Shown: positions 48,518-61,626, counted from the first letter of the stretch. The stretch: DNA of 64,000 bases from Fennellomyces sp. T-0311 (GCA_025266875.1 JALLLT010000006.1:124001-188000), one strand, 5' to 3'. The notes: generated from the sequence alone by a model not told the origin. Made by a program: numbers and translations.

Positions 48518-50284
48518 TCAATTGCTCTGCGCATTCTTTTTCTTGATTGCAGCAATCAATTCGTCAGAGTTCAGCCACGCCTCCTCAACCTGATGCCACA
48601 TATTGTCTAGTGCGGGATCCGGTCCCTTGAGTACATACGAATCCTGCTTCAACTTCTCTGCATGATAATTGAGCCATGCTACCAGCCGCTGAATATGGAG
48701 CCTGTCACCAGCAAACGTCAAATCAAAAAACGGATATGGATGGACGCTGGTCTTTTGAAAGTCGAGCATGATTTGTTGCGATGGAAGCAGAGCAGCTCCA
48801 CTCCAGACGCGACTGACGGCCTGCGCGTAATAGTAAAACATCCCAAAGCTGGTTATATGACTTGGAAAGCCAATGAACGCCAGTGTCGGATCATATATGA
48901 AGAATATGTCACGATACGTATCAAGCACGCGCCTGCCGTCTGTCAAGATTAACCGATCTGACCGGCTTTTGGAGTCATCGAAGGACGTGATATGCGCAAA
49001 CTTCTTGCTATCGAAGAAAGGGAAATTGCATGTATAGCCAGTGCAAAAGATCACATGATCAATATCCACAATGGTCGTGTCATCTTCAAACGTAATGGTG
49101 CCGTTGACTAGGCCATCGATATCCGCAAACTGCTTGATATTAGGCTTACGATTCACAGAGCTGGGCAAGGTTGAGCGGACAAGGTTAACAACAGCACTAA
49201 AGCTTTCAAAGTCGCCGCGCATGGATAAATACACATTCTTTGCTTCTCCGTTCAAAAGCCTCGCAATATCCACCGCAGAGACGCCCGCACCTACTAGCAG
49301 CACGTTCTAATGGCCAATGGATCAATATTATATGCCTGGACATAAAGAGAAGCACATTGTTACCTTGCCGGCAAACTCTTCATACTTTCGAAACTGCTTT
49401 GAATGGGATACCTTATGCGGCCAACGTTTATCATAGTCATGTAGGTAAGGAAAGTCAGGTAATACAGGTTGTCGAAACGCTCCAGATGCCACAACAACTG
49501 CATCAAACGTGTCACGAGCAAAACTGTATTCGATGGTGCCATCTGGCCTTTTATCGGCTTTGCGCATCGTTAAATGCCAGTGATCTTGGACTTTTTCAAC
49601 TCGATCCACGCTGGTATCAAACGATATAAGATTTCGAAGGCAATAGTGCTCGGTGTAATCTTTCAGGTATCTGTGGACCCGATCCTGCGGTATATTCCAT
49701 GGAGTGTTCTCAGGCCAAGGGAAATCTTCATATTGCATCATCGGAGTAGGTGTGTTGTTGTACAAGTCTCGGTAGCATGCCGTTGGAGGGGCGTGATCAG
49801 CGAGTGTTTGGGGGATTTCCTTCATTATGAAACCAAGAGGGTTCTTTGATGTTATAGGCGGCTTTTTTGGCTTCTTGTCAGAGTATGACCTATATCATAT
49901 TCATTAAGACAAGGTACTTCTACACATACTTCTCCAAGAGCCATTTTACCATAATCCTCCAACATCCGAATCACGTTCAAAAACGTTGACCTCCATTCCA
50001 TGATCTTTAAGTGCCTTTGCAGCAGTTAACTAGGTGTTTGTTTATACATATCTATTAGTTTTTTGACGATAATTTTAAATCAATGAGCAACTTACACCAG
50101 ACGATCCAGCTCCAATTACAGCAACCTTCTTGATTGGTTTATCGAAAATAAACGGGTTTTTGAGAGCTTCTTCTGCTTCGATCAGAGTCTCTTCAGTAAC
50201 TTGATCAAAAGTAGCATAACGAATTGGCGGAAAACCCGGAGGGAGAGGTAATGATTGCTTATCCTGCCCAGAAACTTCTTGCAT
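48518..50284 (-). CDS. Flavin-containing monooxygenase (FMO family)
   Basis: Four exons, 50284-50096, 50029-49950, 49889-49364 and 49306-48518, give 527 residues. The FAD motif is VAVIGAGSSGLTAAKAL, split by the first intron; the GG-type motif is FERDSDVGGLW. The FMO-type region FPWPENTPWNIPQDRVHRYL is followed by VVVASGAFRQPVLPDFP and the NADPH motif VLLVGAGVSAVDIARLL. The FATGY-like motif reads VIFCTGYTCNFPFF. FMOs oxidise nitrogen or sulfur atoms of small molecules with NADPH and oxygen. No C-terminal membrane helix of the animal type is visible, so it is probably soluble. Its promoter faces the 2.5-kb gene-poor region. Confidence 0.9.
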
Positions 50285-52853
50285 CCTCTTTTTTTTTTGT
50301 GGGAAGAAGCGTTATTAGGTAACATTTGAATTACCTTTATATCCTATCTCAGAATTCTCATAAAATGAAAAGTAACACCAAAAGCCCCACGTAATCGGAT
50401 TACAGTGTTACCTTAATAGCTTGACCATCCGAGCAGTGCTCGAAAAAATCATCTGTAGTCAAGTCACCAAGCTCAACTATACCTAACATTTAACTTTTTC
50501 AGAAATATGTACGTGGAATGCTTGCCACTTGCGAAATATATTCGTCACACGAAACTTATATCTCACCAAGGCGATATATGACGGACGAAAGCTTACAAGA
50601 AAAAAATTTGGGCATCGCACAATCGGTTAGCATGCAAAGATATGGTCTACATAGATCACATTACTGTAGCAGCAGCCCAGTAACCACCTAGAATCTTTCA
50701 GTTTTTTTCCCCTGAATTAAATACAAGCGCATACATAAGTGTCAAAGGGAAAATAATTGAAATTAGTTATCATTATTACTGATAAATTGTTCTACGTACT
50801 AGCAGTGTAAGTGCTTTTACAAAGTAACTTTAATCTGCTGCAAACTACGTAATAGTAGACATACACAGCTTGCTACTACTATGATGCAGAATCAACATTG
50901 ACATGGAAACTACTTTGAGAAGTATATGTACCTATGATCCTTTGCCGGAATCTCTGATCACGTACGGAAAATTGCTAAAGAATCTGACGGCTGTTCCCAT
51001 ACCAACTTCTTTTTAAAATAGTTTGATGATACAAACTTTGCGTGCTCGTTTCCTTTTTCGCACTGATTGTGGCATTACCAAACTCACCAAGTCGAGTCGG
51101 GAAAAATTTCCAAACGGGATCGGGTCTTGCACTCTTTTTTCTTGCTTGCATGAATGTCGTACAAACTCATTGCCATTGTTCATCGTGGCGCTCGGTGCAC
51201 ATCAAAGGAGTAACTGAACTCCAGAGTCAACCGTCCTCATTCCTGCACCCAATCATCAATGACCTCGTCTTCTGAAGCCACTCAAGTTAGTCATTTGCAA
51301 TCGTAATGTGCAGGGACGCCCCAACATCAAAGGTCCCACTTGATCATTGCCTACGATGATAGCGTCTTGTACATTCAGTATTCCAGCATTGATGCTGTGA
51401 GTATTTTTTTTTTACTGGTCGCACTAGAACAGCATATTGCTAAAATACTCCATATAGGGATATGTAGTACAATGCGGCTGGACCATCCATTTCAACGCAC
51501 GTAATGGACTAAGGCCCGTTCAAGCCAAGGTGAAACATGGCCCTTTATCAAACCTTCCTCGCTCATGTGTTAAGCCGATACATACCAACATATAAACAGG
51601 GAGCATGAAATCTTTACTGCGCTTCATTTTAAGTAAAAAGAGATCAATGTTTGAATAGTGCCGTTAAAAAAAATGGAACTGCGCCTGAGGTTAGCGTCAG
51701 GATACGTATAGTATCAAATTTAAAGATTCATCGTGTCAACAGTACAAAAACTGTTTATGTACCGGAGACTTTGAGCCATAGGAAGCACTGTATGTTGTTT
51801 TGTGTCTTTCAACTACCTTGTCTACCAGAACACCGGATGGATGACCGCGTCATTGGTAACTGTGCGTAAATTGATAACACATGTAACACATCCCGTATGA
51901 TGATCCATTGACTAGTTCGCCCTTTTGTAAACATCAAAAATTATTTCGTCGGCTGCGTTTGACTATTAGTACCTATCAATTGACTGAATTCCCAAGACTC
52001 GGTCGCACCTTTTTTCTTGATTGGGATCTATTTCATGTACTTACCAGAAGACATAGTCCCAGGAGAATCCGTTTTTAACAAGTGGTACCATAGCACATGT
52101 AATGATTGAATTTATGTGCAAAATAATGCTCGGTCAAGTTACTTTTTTCAACAAAGGTACATACATACATATCCATCCTTCCGCAGAAAAACAGAGTGTC
52201 CTCCTCGCTGTGGATGAAAGACGTCTTACTGCTGTATTCCGGTTCATGGGTTTATTACACAGCTGCATAATAGGTTTTCTTTACGTTGAACGTTGATTTC
52301 GTACAGAGCATACTAGGCTATCAAACATAACTATGTATACTTAAATACGGTACATTCGTTTATTTTGATCATCGTGCAGAAAGATGATTACGATACTCTA
52401 CTCCCATATATTTTGCGCTGAATAAGCCATCATGCTCCATGGTATTAATTCACTAAACAGCGAAACAAAGTATAACATTGAGATATTGTACAGTATAGAG
52501 TCGAGATAGGATCTGGTATACGTCATGGCATTAAAGTTTACGAGCAGGTTCAAGCCTTCATGGCGCACGCGACAGCGCAGGAAGTATCACTGCAACTGAG
52601 ACAAAACTAATATTTCCTGGAAACAGACAGTTTTCACGGCAATAATATACATATAAGAATGGTTGCTAGGTGATTCATTGGAGATGAAGATTAAAGTATG
52701 TAATGGCATAGATAGAGCATATCAGTATAAGCCACACGAATTAGGGCTACGTCCATTCGCCCCGCTGGCGCGCCGTAGTCAACCTAGTGTGTGCACTCGT
52801 TCAAACGTCTCCTACACGCTCATCGATTCTGCGGAATTGCACAAATAGTCAAC
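50285..52853. other. Mostly gene-poor region, 2.6 kb, with two possible small exons
   Basis: AT-rich, between the divergent FMO and SmB genes. Only 51324-51533 gives a coding impression (described separately). Elsewhere short frames have no recognisable features and I see no RNA gene. Confidence 0.45.
51324..51533 (+). other. Two possible exons of an unrecognised small protein
   Basis: A frame reading S-H-L-I-I-A-Y-D-D-S-V-L-Y-I-Q-Y-S-S-I-D-A ends at a good donor (GTGAGT, 51398). It resumes in phase after CATATAG at 51460 with GYVVQCGWTIHF, and ends at another GT (GTGAAAC, 51531). The alternation of hydrophobic and polar residues suggests a real beta-rich protein. I could not settle the start exon: an ATG at 51259 needs a weak GTCTTC donor to join in phase. 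Function unknown. Confidence 0.25.
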
Positions 52854-53997
52854 ATGGTAAGTTTTGCACACTCGGCATCAATCGACTGGTTTACACGCCA
52901 CGTTACTGTTTCGGGACAACAAAACGCGAACCGATCATATCGATTATCATTTTGTCTGTCTGTCCCTCTTTTCTCTCTTTGCATTGGAACAAAAAAAAAA
53001 GAAACCCGTCGATTCGTTGTGCCCAACCGTTCATCCAATGAAACCTGGTTACTCATAATGCTTTTGATTTATATAGTCGAAAGGCTCAAAGATGACGAAT
53101 ATAATAAATTACCGTCTGCGTATTACGCTTTCGGATTCGCGTACGCTGACGGGACAGATGCTCGCGTTTGACAAGCACATGAACTTGGTGCTGGCCGACT
53201 GTGAGGAATTTCGCAAGATCAAACCAAAGAACAAGAAGAAAGACGAGGACGAGCTTGAACAGAAGCGGACACTCGGTTTGGTGATTTTGCGTGGTGAAAC
53301 AATTGTTAGTATGAGTATCGATGGTCCACCTCCCCCAACAACCAACGAGTCAAGAGCACGAGGACCTGCATTGGCAATGGGTCCTGGCATGGGCAGAGTA
53401 AGTTATATAGATATATATATATCATGCGCTTAATGCAGTTACTAATGGTTTATATAGCCTGCTGGTCGAGGCATGCCAGCTGCTCCTCCGCCAGGTGGAC
53501 CTATGGTTGGATTGTCGGGTCCAGTGAGAGGTGTTGGCGGTCCTTCGCCACAGGTATAGTGACAAAGAAATGCGCGTAGGTCGAAGTGTGCTAAAGGTCT
53601 GTGTAGATGATGCAACCACGACCTGGAATCCAAGCGCCGCCAGTAGCTTACGGTCGTCCTCCTATGCCACCACCTGGCCAAGGTGTAAGTGTTTATATTG
53701 ACTCGTCACCTTGGCAACGATGAACTAACGGTGATTACCAATATAGCCCCCTCCAGGTTTCCGTCCTCCACCTCCCGGTATGCCTCCCCAGAACTTCCGT
53801 CCGCCACCGCCAGGCTTCAGACCTCCCCCACCACCAGGTGCTCCTGGTACGCCTCCACCGGGCTTCCGCCCCGGTATGGTAAGTTTCTAGTTAACTTGTC
53901 AAATATGCGTATTTCTCTGACCTATTGTCTATAGCCTCCCCCGGGTTATCCCCCACAAGGCGGCCCTCCACAATACGGTAGACCTCCTCAGCAATAA
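52854..53997 (+). CDS. SMB1: Spliceosomal Sm protein B (SmB/B')
   Basis: Six exons, 52854-52856, 53077-53397, 53458-53553, 53607-53684, 53747-53878 and 53935-53997, give 230 residues. The first exon is only the ATG, followed at once by GTAAGT and a 220-bp intron. The Sm fold is clear: [36 protein letters not shown], the KPKNKKK insert, and [20 protein letters not shown]. The C-terminus has G-R-G and many Pro-rich [10 protein letters not shown] repeats, as in animal SmB tails that bind partners of the splicing machinery. SmB is a core of U1, U2, U4 and U5 snRNPs. The short exons encode the repeats, so they could be shuffled by alternative splicing. Confidence 0.93.
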
Positions 53998-54379
53998 AAG
54001 GTCTCGAACAAGTGAAGTAAAAAAAAAGAACTGCTTGCAACGGATCTTTAGGAAGTGTTCAAGCTCGATATAAATGTTCAATGAATATTCTGTTACATTG
54101 CAAGGAAAAGCTTTGATCGATGGGGATTAATAAACTTTGCTATTCGAAATCTGTATAACTTGTTGGTTGTCCCGGTCACTTTCTTTTGACATTTACCAGC
54201 TTATCCTTTTGCATGAAACTAATCATTTGTTGCATTACATTGATAAATGCCCTTCAAGTCAACGACAAAGCAGCATGCAGTTTTAGCGTAGAAACGAAAT
54301 TTGTTAAAGTAGAACATTTTCCTTTTTGGAGAGAGCGAAAAGAAACCCGCTGTTTTATTGATGCAAAGGTAGAACATGC
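53998..54379. other. Intergenic, convergent 3' ends of SmB and uL5
   Basis: About 380 bp, AT-rich, with polyadenylation-like words (AATAAA-type near 54127). No gene supported. Confidence 0.5.
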
Positions 54380-55141
54380 TTATTTGTTCAAGACGATACC
54401 ATCGAACTAAAAGAAAAAGGTAAAGGGGTTAGTACTTGTATACAGATGCGCTGCTGCCATGCTATACGTACGCGAGACTTGAACCATTCAACGGTCTCTT
54501 GCTATAGATTTGACACGGAAAAATGAGCAAACTTGTTTCCAACCACATGTATACTTTAAATTACCTTCTTGATACGGTGAGCGAAGCCAACTCGGCTCTT
54601 GGCGTGCTTGCGACGAGCGACGCGGTTGCCAGGGCGACCCATAACAATGTAGTAGTCCATACCATAGATACCAATGGAAGGATCGTACTTGATACCAAGA
54701 TCAATGTGTTCGTCGATACCGAAGCCAAAGTTGCCGGTCTCAGAGAAGTTGCGCTGACGAAGTTCGTATTCCTTGACCTTCAAGCCACGTTCCAAGATTT
54801 CCTCAGCCTTAGGGCCACGGACAGTAACGTGAACGGAAATCTTTTCGTTACGACGAATGCCAAAGGTACGGACAGTGTAGCGGGCCTTGGAGTAAACGGG
54901 AGTCTGACCGGTCAATTGTTCCAACACCTTGGCAGCACGGGTCAATCTGTCACCAGATTCACCAACGCAAATGTTGAGAACGAGCTTCTCAATGTGAAGC
55001 GACTTCATGGGGTTCGTCTTAGGTTGGGTCGTCTTTTTTTTAAAAAAAAATAAAATATCGTCAGTTTCCATCCATCCACTTCATCCATCCATTTCATTCA
55101 TCCATCTATCAATCCATCTGTTGCGTTACGATATGTACCAT
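54380..55141 (-). CDS. RPL11: 60S ribosomal protein L11 (uL5)
   Basis: Four exons, 55141-55139, 55032-54565, 54501-54472 and 54406-54380, give 175 residues. The starting exon appears to be the ATG alone: joining it to exon 2 gives [13 protein letters not shown], matching family N-termini, whereas reading straight upstream through the A-rich intron gives a poor Phe/Lys stretch. The body is almost identical to fungal uL5: [76 protein letters not shown]. The end ([17 protein letters not shown]) comes from two tiny exons. uL5 binds 5S rRNA in the central protuberance. Codon use is strongly biased as expected. Divergent from uL13. Confidence 0.93.
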
Positions 55142-55726
55142 TGCTGTCGTGAGGGTGCCCAAGGAGGGTTACAGAACAAAAAGGAAGGGAGTACACGGCC
55201 ATTGGCTCAATCGCTTCCTCTACCCTCCGAGCAGCACCGTACTCCAGCTTCTGCAAATTCAACTCAGCGGTCCAATCATTGGACTTCCACTTTATGCTTT
55301 TTGCAGGTAGTTGCCTTGACAACCGCTCTGAAGTAGCGCTCGCAACTTTATTTGTATCAATAAATGAACAGTATAGTAACGTGTGTGGTTTGCGCGTTTT
55401 GCCACTTGTCAAATTAACAGATATGAAGGTTGTCATTAAGCTGTCAACAGGGGGTAGCCGCATTCCTTCCATTCTCGTGCCAATTAGCAAATGCTTTAAA
55501 TCTAATTGTAATGCAATCAACACGGCAAGTGCTGGTCTCGGTAAACTGTTCTTAAACCAAGCTTACCCAGCCTTAAGAGAATTACAACTTGCCAAAAGAG
55601 ATACCGCATAACAACAACGAATGGTTTCAGTGGCAACGGAGTTTCATTGGCAAAAAAAATTTAGACGGCTTTTGTTCAGTGTTTGCACGCCCTTCCCCTC
55701 TCTCTTTCAGACTCGAGACTTTCAGC
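55142..55726. promoter_or_regulatory. Bidirectional upstream region of the uL5 and uL13 ribosomal protein genes
   Basis: About 585 bp between two divergent ribosomal-protein genes, so one region likely drives both, as is common for such pairs in fungi. Pyrimidine tracts lie close to both starts (for example TTCCCCTCTCTCTTTC at 55693-55708 before uL13). No specific factor site was identified. Confidence 0.5.
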
Positions 55727-56567
55727 ATGAGCACTTTCGAAAAGGTACCATTTGCGATCCCAACCACTATACGCGTGCAACAAAGCCGGCAAACGATTTC
55801 GAGATATGAAATGTTTTTATCACGATCGTTTTTTGGGATCATGAAAAAAAAAAACCAGCCACACGCGATCAAAAAAAAAGTCTTGGACCACTTTTTCCTC
55901 ATAATTTTTTTACCATAGGTGGTTGTCATTGACGGTAAGGGTCATCTCCTCGGTCGTCTCTCCTCTATTGTTGCCAAGCAGGCCTTGAGCGGCCAAAAGG
56001 TTGTTGTTGTGCGTTGCGAAGAATTGAACGTGTCCGGTGAATTCTTCCGTAACAAGCGTAAGTTTTTTTTTTCAGAGTGGCTGGATCAAAGAGACTAATT
56101 CTTTTTTTTCAGTCAAGTACCACGCTTACTTGCACAAGCAGAACCGTGTCAACCCTCGCAAGGGTGGTCCCTTCCATTTCCGTGCTCCCTCGCGTATCCT
56201 CTACAAGGCCATCCGTGGTATGATTCCTCACAAGACTGCTCGTGGTGCTGCCGCCTTGGAGCGCATCAAGTTGTTCGAGGGTGTTCCCCCACCTTATGAC
56301 AAGGTCAAGCGCATGGTTGTTCCCGATGCTCTCCGTGTCCAGCGCTTGAAGCCTGGCCGCAAGTACACCACTCTTGGCCGCATCTCCAAGGAGGTCGGCT
56401 GGAAGTACCAGGACGTCGTTGCCAAGCTTGAGGAGAAGCGCAAGGCCAAGTCTGCTGCCTACTACCAGCGCAAGACCGCTTTGGCTGCCGTCGAGAAGAA
56501 GGCCGTGGAGTCCAAGGCTGCTGCCATCAAGGACATCAATGCCTCGTTGGCTGCTCTCGGCCACTAA
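55727..56567 (+). CDS. RPL16: 60S ribosomal protein L13A/L16 (uL13)
   Basis: Three exons, 55727-55744, 55919-56057 and 56113-56567, give 203 residues. MSTFEK is followed by [80 protein letters not shown], and [17 protein letters not shown]. All are diagnostic of uL13. The final 40 residues are a charged helix rich in Ala/Lys. uL13 sits on the 60S solvent side near the exit tunnel. Codon choice is extremely C-ending, consistent with high expression. Shares its upstream region with uL5. Confidence 0.95.
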
Positions 56568-56680
56568 TTTCTTTTTCCCCTCCCTTTATTAATCGTGGAA
56601 CCAAAGAAAAAAAAGCATCAAAAAGTAAGGAAAATACGGTCATTTGGTCAAGTGAAGAGGGGTATCGTGGTGCTATGGTT

Positions 56681-57700
56681 TCAGTGAATGTGGGTATCAG
56701 ATGCAAGGAGATCAATGGTCCATTCATTACTGTACAGTTCATTGGGGTCTTTCTCTTCTTTGGGAGAGGGCAGTGGTGGTGGTGGAGTCGTTGGCAATGC
56801 TAGGGTCTTCATGCGTGTTACCCGTGAAATACTGCAGTATCCCGTCTCAATGGGCCGCGTCAACTGATTTCGAAACCCATCAAGCAACGCATTGACGCCC
56901 ACGGCATGAGTAACAAATATCATTATCATTTGATGCTGAGCTGGCTTTGGCAGCTGCAGAGTTGCGGTGGCGAGACAATGAAGCCGTGCTTCATCAAACC
57001 TTTTGAGCATATCCCCATACCGTTCTGGGAACTCAAATTCCATGCGTAGGGGTCGGTACCCGTAATCCACCAGCGGTAGTGTTGGTTTCGTGCCAGTGCT
57101 CCTTGCCACCGAAAACGCGTGTGCTTGTCGCCTTGCCAACGCCTCTTGTTGCCGTGCAATCAACCTTGCTGCCGGTGCAATGTCATCCTCAAAGAATCTC
57201 TCGCACATCCACTCGCCAAGTCCTAATTCCAATCGAAGTACCGTGTTGGGTACATGTTGTGCAATGCCAAGTGAAGTGTCAATGCATCGTTGGAATGGTG
57301 AAGTGTAGATCACCACAGTGGTTGTTTCCAGGTCGACGCCTTGCTCCTTCAACAGTTTCACGAGATGTCGCCCCGTCTTCTCGGCTTGTTCGTGACCCTA
57401 TTGCATACTCCACTTTGAGAATCCTCCGTTTCTTTTGCTTACAAATAGAATAACATACTTCGGGAGACAGTGGTGGGTCCCATAACCCATGTGCAGGATC
57501 AGGTCGCCACATCTTCATGACGTGATCTACGGCAAGTTTAAGCATTGTGATCCCAGCAACATATTTACTTCAGCTCCATGGCACCACCCCCCTTCCTCTT
57601 TCGCTCCGCAGCATTCACATACATGGGTTCTCGGTTAGATCAACGTACCTAGCCGCTCACCGTGTCGTATTATAAACACGCTGTCGATAGAAGGCGCCAT
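56681..57700 (-). CDS. Histidine phosphatase (phosphoglycerate mutase-like, UBASH3/Ubx-phosphatase type)
   Basis: Three exons, 57700-57649, 57526-57459 and 57397-56681, give 278 residues. The catalytic R-H-G motif is FIIRHGERL (His at residue 12), and the first intron falls right after it. LWDPPLSPEGHEQAEKTG and VIYTSPFQRCIDTS contain the second conserved arginine; the second histidine is in MIFVTHAVGVNALLDGF. This layout matches fungal C6-type phosphatases of the PGAM/SHB17-UBASH3 group. The substrate cannot be read from sequence. The C-terminus is Pro-rich. Confidence 0.88.
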
Positions 57701-60381
57701 GGTTATAAAGGAGTATTTGAGAAAAAGTGGATTGGGAAGAAGGAGAGAGAAGAGAGCAAAGGAAAAAAAAGAGAACGCCACGCATCAAGTGACTTGACAT
57801 GTGAAAATCCAAGAGTGACAAGGGGGGTGTAAAAGGGAGATGGGGGGAGCCTGCTATATAGTTTCTTTTTTGATGACTTGGATGACAAAAGCCTATCTGG
57901 CAATTTTTGATCTGTCGCTTTTAGTGCCTTCAAGATTTTGCAACCTCCATGATGCTTTTGTACCTCCTGATGCTTTTCCATTTTTGTCCTACAGCTGTGT
58001 TACTTACGCTGGGTAATCATGTGATACCACTGTTGCTTCAGGTTCCTTCATCCTCAACATGATCCAATGTTTGTTTAGTTTTGCTGCTGCATATTACCCA
58101 TAGCATCCGGTGTTCTCAATCGTAAAAAGGGAGACTTTGAGCGTGTCATGTGAAATGAACCATATCTCTGCAAGGGAGTTCCAATTCTCATAATTGAGCT
58201 ATCAAGGCGAGAATAGATGATCACATAGCTTAAAAGAATCCTGTCTAACATAAAAAAGCAATCTTGGAAAAGAAATGGAAGTATTTATGTACGTATAGGG
58301 AACGGTGTATGTGAACGATTTAAATGTCTTACAGCGGTGACACGCTATATATACTCACATTTCTTTGTTGCATGTAATATTTTACAAATGATACAATCGA
58401 AAACCCACTTGTTTCCCTCGTAGCGATCTCTGAAGTTTTTTCGATAACCCCTATTCTGGAGATCTTATAACGGTATCAACACTGAGTTAATTGCCTTTAC
58501 CGAACCAACTCTCGTCTAACGTTACAAAAATCTGTACGATTACGTAGTTTCAAGATACTTTCTTTGTCCTTGATCTGTGTAAAATGTAACCTGGTGCTTA
58601 AAGCATTTGAAAGAGTGGCGAATAATATCATCGTTTTTTTAAGCGGCCCTTCCGTCACTTCGCTTAGTATGTCAATTACCTACCCATGTACATATTTTTT
58701 GCTGTTAATTTCGCTCATAAACTTCATATTTGTAGAATATGTTATTGCGGTACAATACAGAGTTGCTCGTTACTTTACTCTCTTCTCTTGATTGACTCAA
58801 TGACAGACACAGACCGTTTCGACTCTAATAATCATAATTGCCTACCCCATGTGGTAGGGATCAAAACAGCAAAAGTACGTACGAAAAGATACTTGGCTGC
58901 TTGCTTACAGGAATATTAATCGATCATATACTACAACAATCTTCGCAGAAAAGCAATATGATGATGCATCTTCGGAAAGTTCTTCTTTTTTTGAAAAAAA
59001 AACCTCGTGATATTTCCATTGTTCGGGTTGTCGAGGATAAACTGACAATATTTCGCTTCTGGATACAGTCATCGAAAGTTTGTTGCTTATGAAATTAAAT
59101 CACCACATCGGCGTGTCTATGTCATAATATCAAACTAAGTATAGCAGAAGTGCATCCTTTAGTGTTGCCATTTGCTATTGCCTAGTCTATAACTGCGGTC
59201 GTTACTTGGCAGCACATACATCGATACGTTTTTCGTATAAAGAAGGCTTTCCATCCCAGCAGCACTTATACCAGAACCACATTCGGAGAACCCTCTTATT
59301 TTAAGAAGCCTCTGTCGTAAGCATGCGAAACTGAAACGTGGCGAGAAAGTTCTTTGGATAAACATGATGACATTTTGCTGAGGAATTATTAATTATAAAC
59401 GAGGACCGTGGAACCTCAAAGCCATGGATCGCGCTTGACTTTCGGAATATTGTGGTGGGAGTTACATATACAACTTGTTTTTTGCATAAGTGTAATGCAA
59501 CTGTTCCAAATTAGTATAGTGTCAAAAATAGCATCTACTTCCCATGACATGAACATCGAAGTAATACTTCTCCTTTGCTGCTCGTCGAATCAAAGTCAAA
59601 TTAGTGAAAAAGATCACAGAATGAAAAGGATGTGTATTTTAGTTCTGGTACCCGGTCAAAATACCGGGTCGCCAAGTTGGGACTTGAACACAGGTGTCAA
59701 AGTTGAAAGATACGTTGGCCGTATGAAAACGAGGCACCATTTTGTGTGACTATTGCAGCTTGTGGGCGCCATATTTTTTAAGCAAGAGGCCTGTGTATTA
59801 GTGATGTGCTACGCTAATCTTCATTTGGATTAATCCATGTGCGTGTGTGCGTCTTCCGCATACTTTTCTTATGGGACAAGTCTAACCACATGATGCAATG
59901 TGAGAAAAAAAATGTTATTGAGTGAATGGGTGAGAAAATATGCACAACAAGAAAACAAGATTGATGAGGAGAAAAAAAGATGAACGAAAATAAGGGGGGT
60001 ATTGGGGATGGGGTTATTCATGATGTGACAGACAGAGAAAAGGGTATACATACAGGGAAGGAACCCTCTGCAGGATAAAAGCGACATATACATAAATATA
60101 AAAGCGTACCAAGTGCCAATGATAAACTTACAAAAAGAAAGCATAAGAAAGTATGGACAAAAAAGAAGGCCAATAACATATACGAATGATGGGGGGATAA
60201 AAAAGATGATGAAATGAAAAAAAGAGACAAATGATCCACAATGTACCCTTTTGAGAAGAAGCAATTCGCGCAAGTATGGTAGAGCGTTAGCCTTGAAGAA
60301 AAAAAGAGTGAACAAAGAAATGAATGTGTTTGTTTGCAATGGCGGGATGTTGAGATTTTTTGTGCTGTTAGAAAAAGATGA
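57701..60381. other. Gene-poor region, 2.7 kb
   Basis: AT-rich with several homopolymer runs. A short palindrome (ACCCGG...CCGGGT) lies at 59648-59670. From about 59880 to 60360 the sequence is purine-rich and probably the 3' untranslated part of the kinase gene. No domain-bearing frame was found. Confidence 0.45.
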
Positions 60382-61626
60382 TTAGACCGTCAGTGCGAGC
60401 ATGTCGGGCACAAGATCATCTTCTTCTGCAAACGCGGTCATTGTCGCCTCGTCCGGCGTGGCGGCGCGGGGTATCTTTGATTTGCTTGCAGCACGCGAGG
60501 ACGGGGGTGTCGTCAAACGCTGTTGCCATGACGCTGTGGTTGCCAGGGAAGACCGTGATCGATCCGAACGAGGCGTAGCCGGTGGTGATGGCGGCAAGAC
60601 AACTTTGGGTTGTTGCTTGTAGCTGCGAATGTGAAGACCCAACGACTCACGTTCCAAATCCTGTTGTATTTCCAATTTCTCAACTTCTGCTGTTCGAGTA
60701 AAGTGCTTGCACCGCTTAATTCGTTCTTTGAGTTCTTCGAGACCAATGCGTCGCAATGGGTCAATGCAGAAGATCCGTTTCAAGATCTGGTTCAACTCGC
60801 GCGAGATGGGTAAGATCTTGAGCAAAAAGTTTGGGTCGGAGAGGTAGGCGCAAAAAGTATCATCGTTCAACGACGCTTGACGCCAGGGGTTGCGACCGGC
60901 GGCCATGTTGATCAAAATGACACCCAAAGACCACACATCGTTGGGAGCGGTAGCATAACCGATGCGACGGCTGGATTTCTTTCGGTTGAGATCGCCTTGG
61001 CATTCTAAATGAGGGAATTTCTCAGTTTAGGAAATAAAATGTCATGGTGATGAAATTTAGAATTTACCAGGTGAGAAGTAAAAGGTGCTGCCACATCCGT
61101 AGTCAGTGGTGATGGGCTCGGTGGTAGCCAAGCCAAAGTCGGCCAACTTGACCGTGCGGCCTTGGTCAAAGACAAGGACGTTCTCGGGCTTCAGGTCACG
61201 GTGGTAGACACCGTTGTTGTGGCAGTAACTGACTGCATCAAGCAGCTGCAGAAACACGTGTCGGATGAGCTGATGGTTGCCAACGTAAAGATTGTTCTCC
61301 GTAATGGCCGTAAATAAATCACCCTCTGGTCCATATTCAAGCACCACATGAGTCCACTCGGGTTCCCGAATGACACGTTCGAGCCGGATGATGTGTGGGT
61401 GCCCAGACAGTCTGGCGTGTAGGCCAATCTCGGTACGTTGGAACGCTCTTTGTCGGTCATCGAGCCGGGATTGCCGAAGGGATTTGATGGCATACAGCCG
61501 TGGTCGTCGATTATCCACTTGCTTGGCAAGGTAAACTTGCCCGTAGGCGCCTTCGCCTAAGACATTGACAATTTCGAGGTTGTTGATGCGTGTGCCGAGG
61601 GGGAATGTCGGGTGTTGATGGACCAT
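60382..61626 (-). CDS. Ser/Thr protein kinase, Ran1/Ksp1-like
   Basis: Two exons, 61626-61068 and 61004-60382, give 393 residues. All kinase motifs are present: GEGAYGQVYLA (P-loop), the VAIK-like YAIKSL lysine, HRDLKPENVL catalytic loop, DFGLA, and STFYFSPECQG activation segment with an APE-like end. The C-lobe DVWSLGVILINMAAGRNPW is typical. The text resembles Schizosaccharomyces Ran1/Pat1 and related Ksp1/Sks1-type kinases, which restrain meiosis or respond to nutrients. The ~100-residue tail is Ser/Pro/Thr-rich with TPRSDRSRSS- and TPPSSRAASKSK-type phosphosites. The ATG at 61626 was chosen because upstream in-frame sequence is low-complexity (HTHTHT) from a GT repeat. Confidence 0.9.

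Noticed and set aside
54523..55053. Long open frame on the plus strand over uL5
   Set aside because: Biased codon use of the ribosomal protein gene leaves the opposite strand open; no family match.
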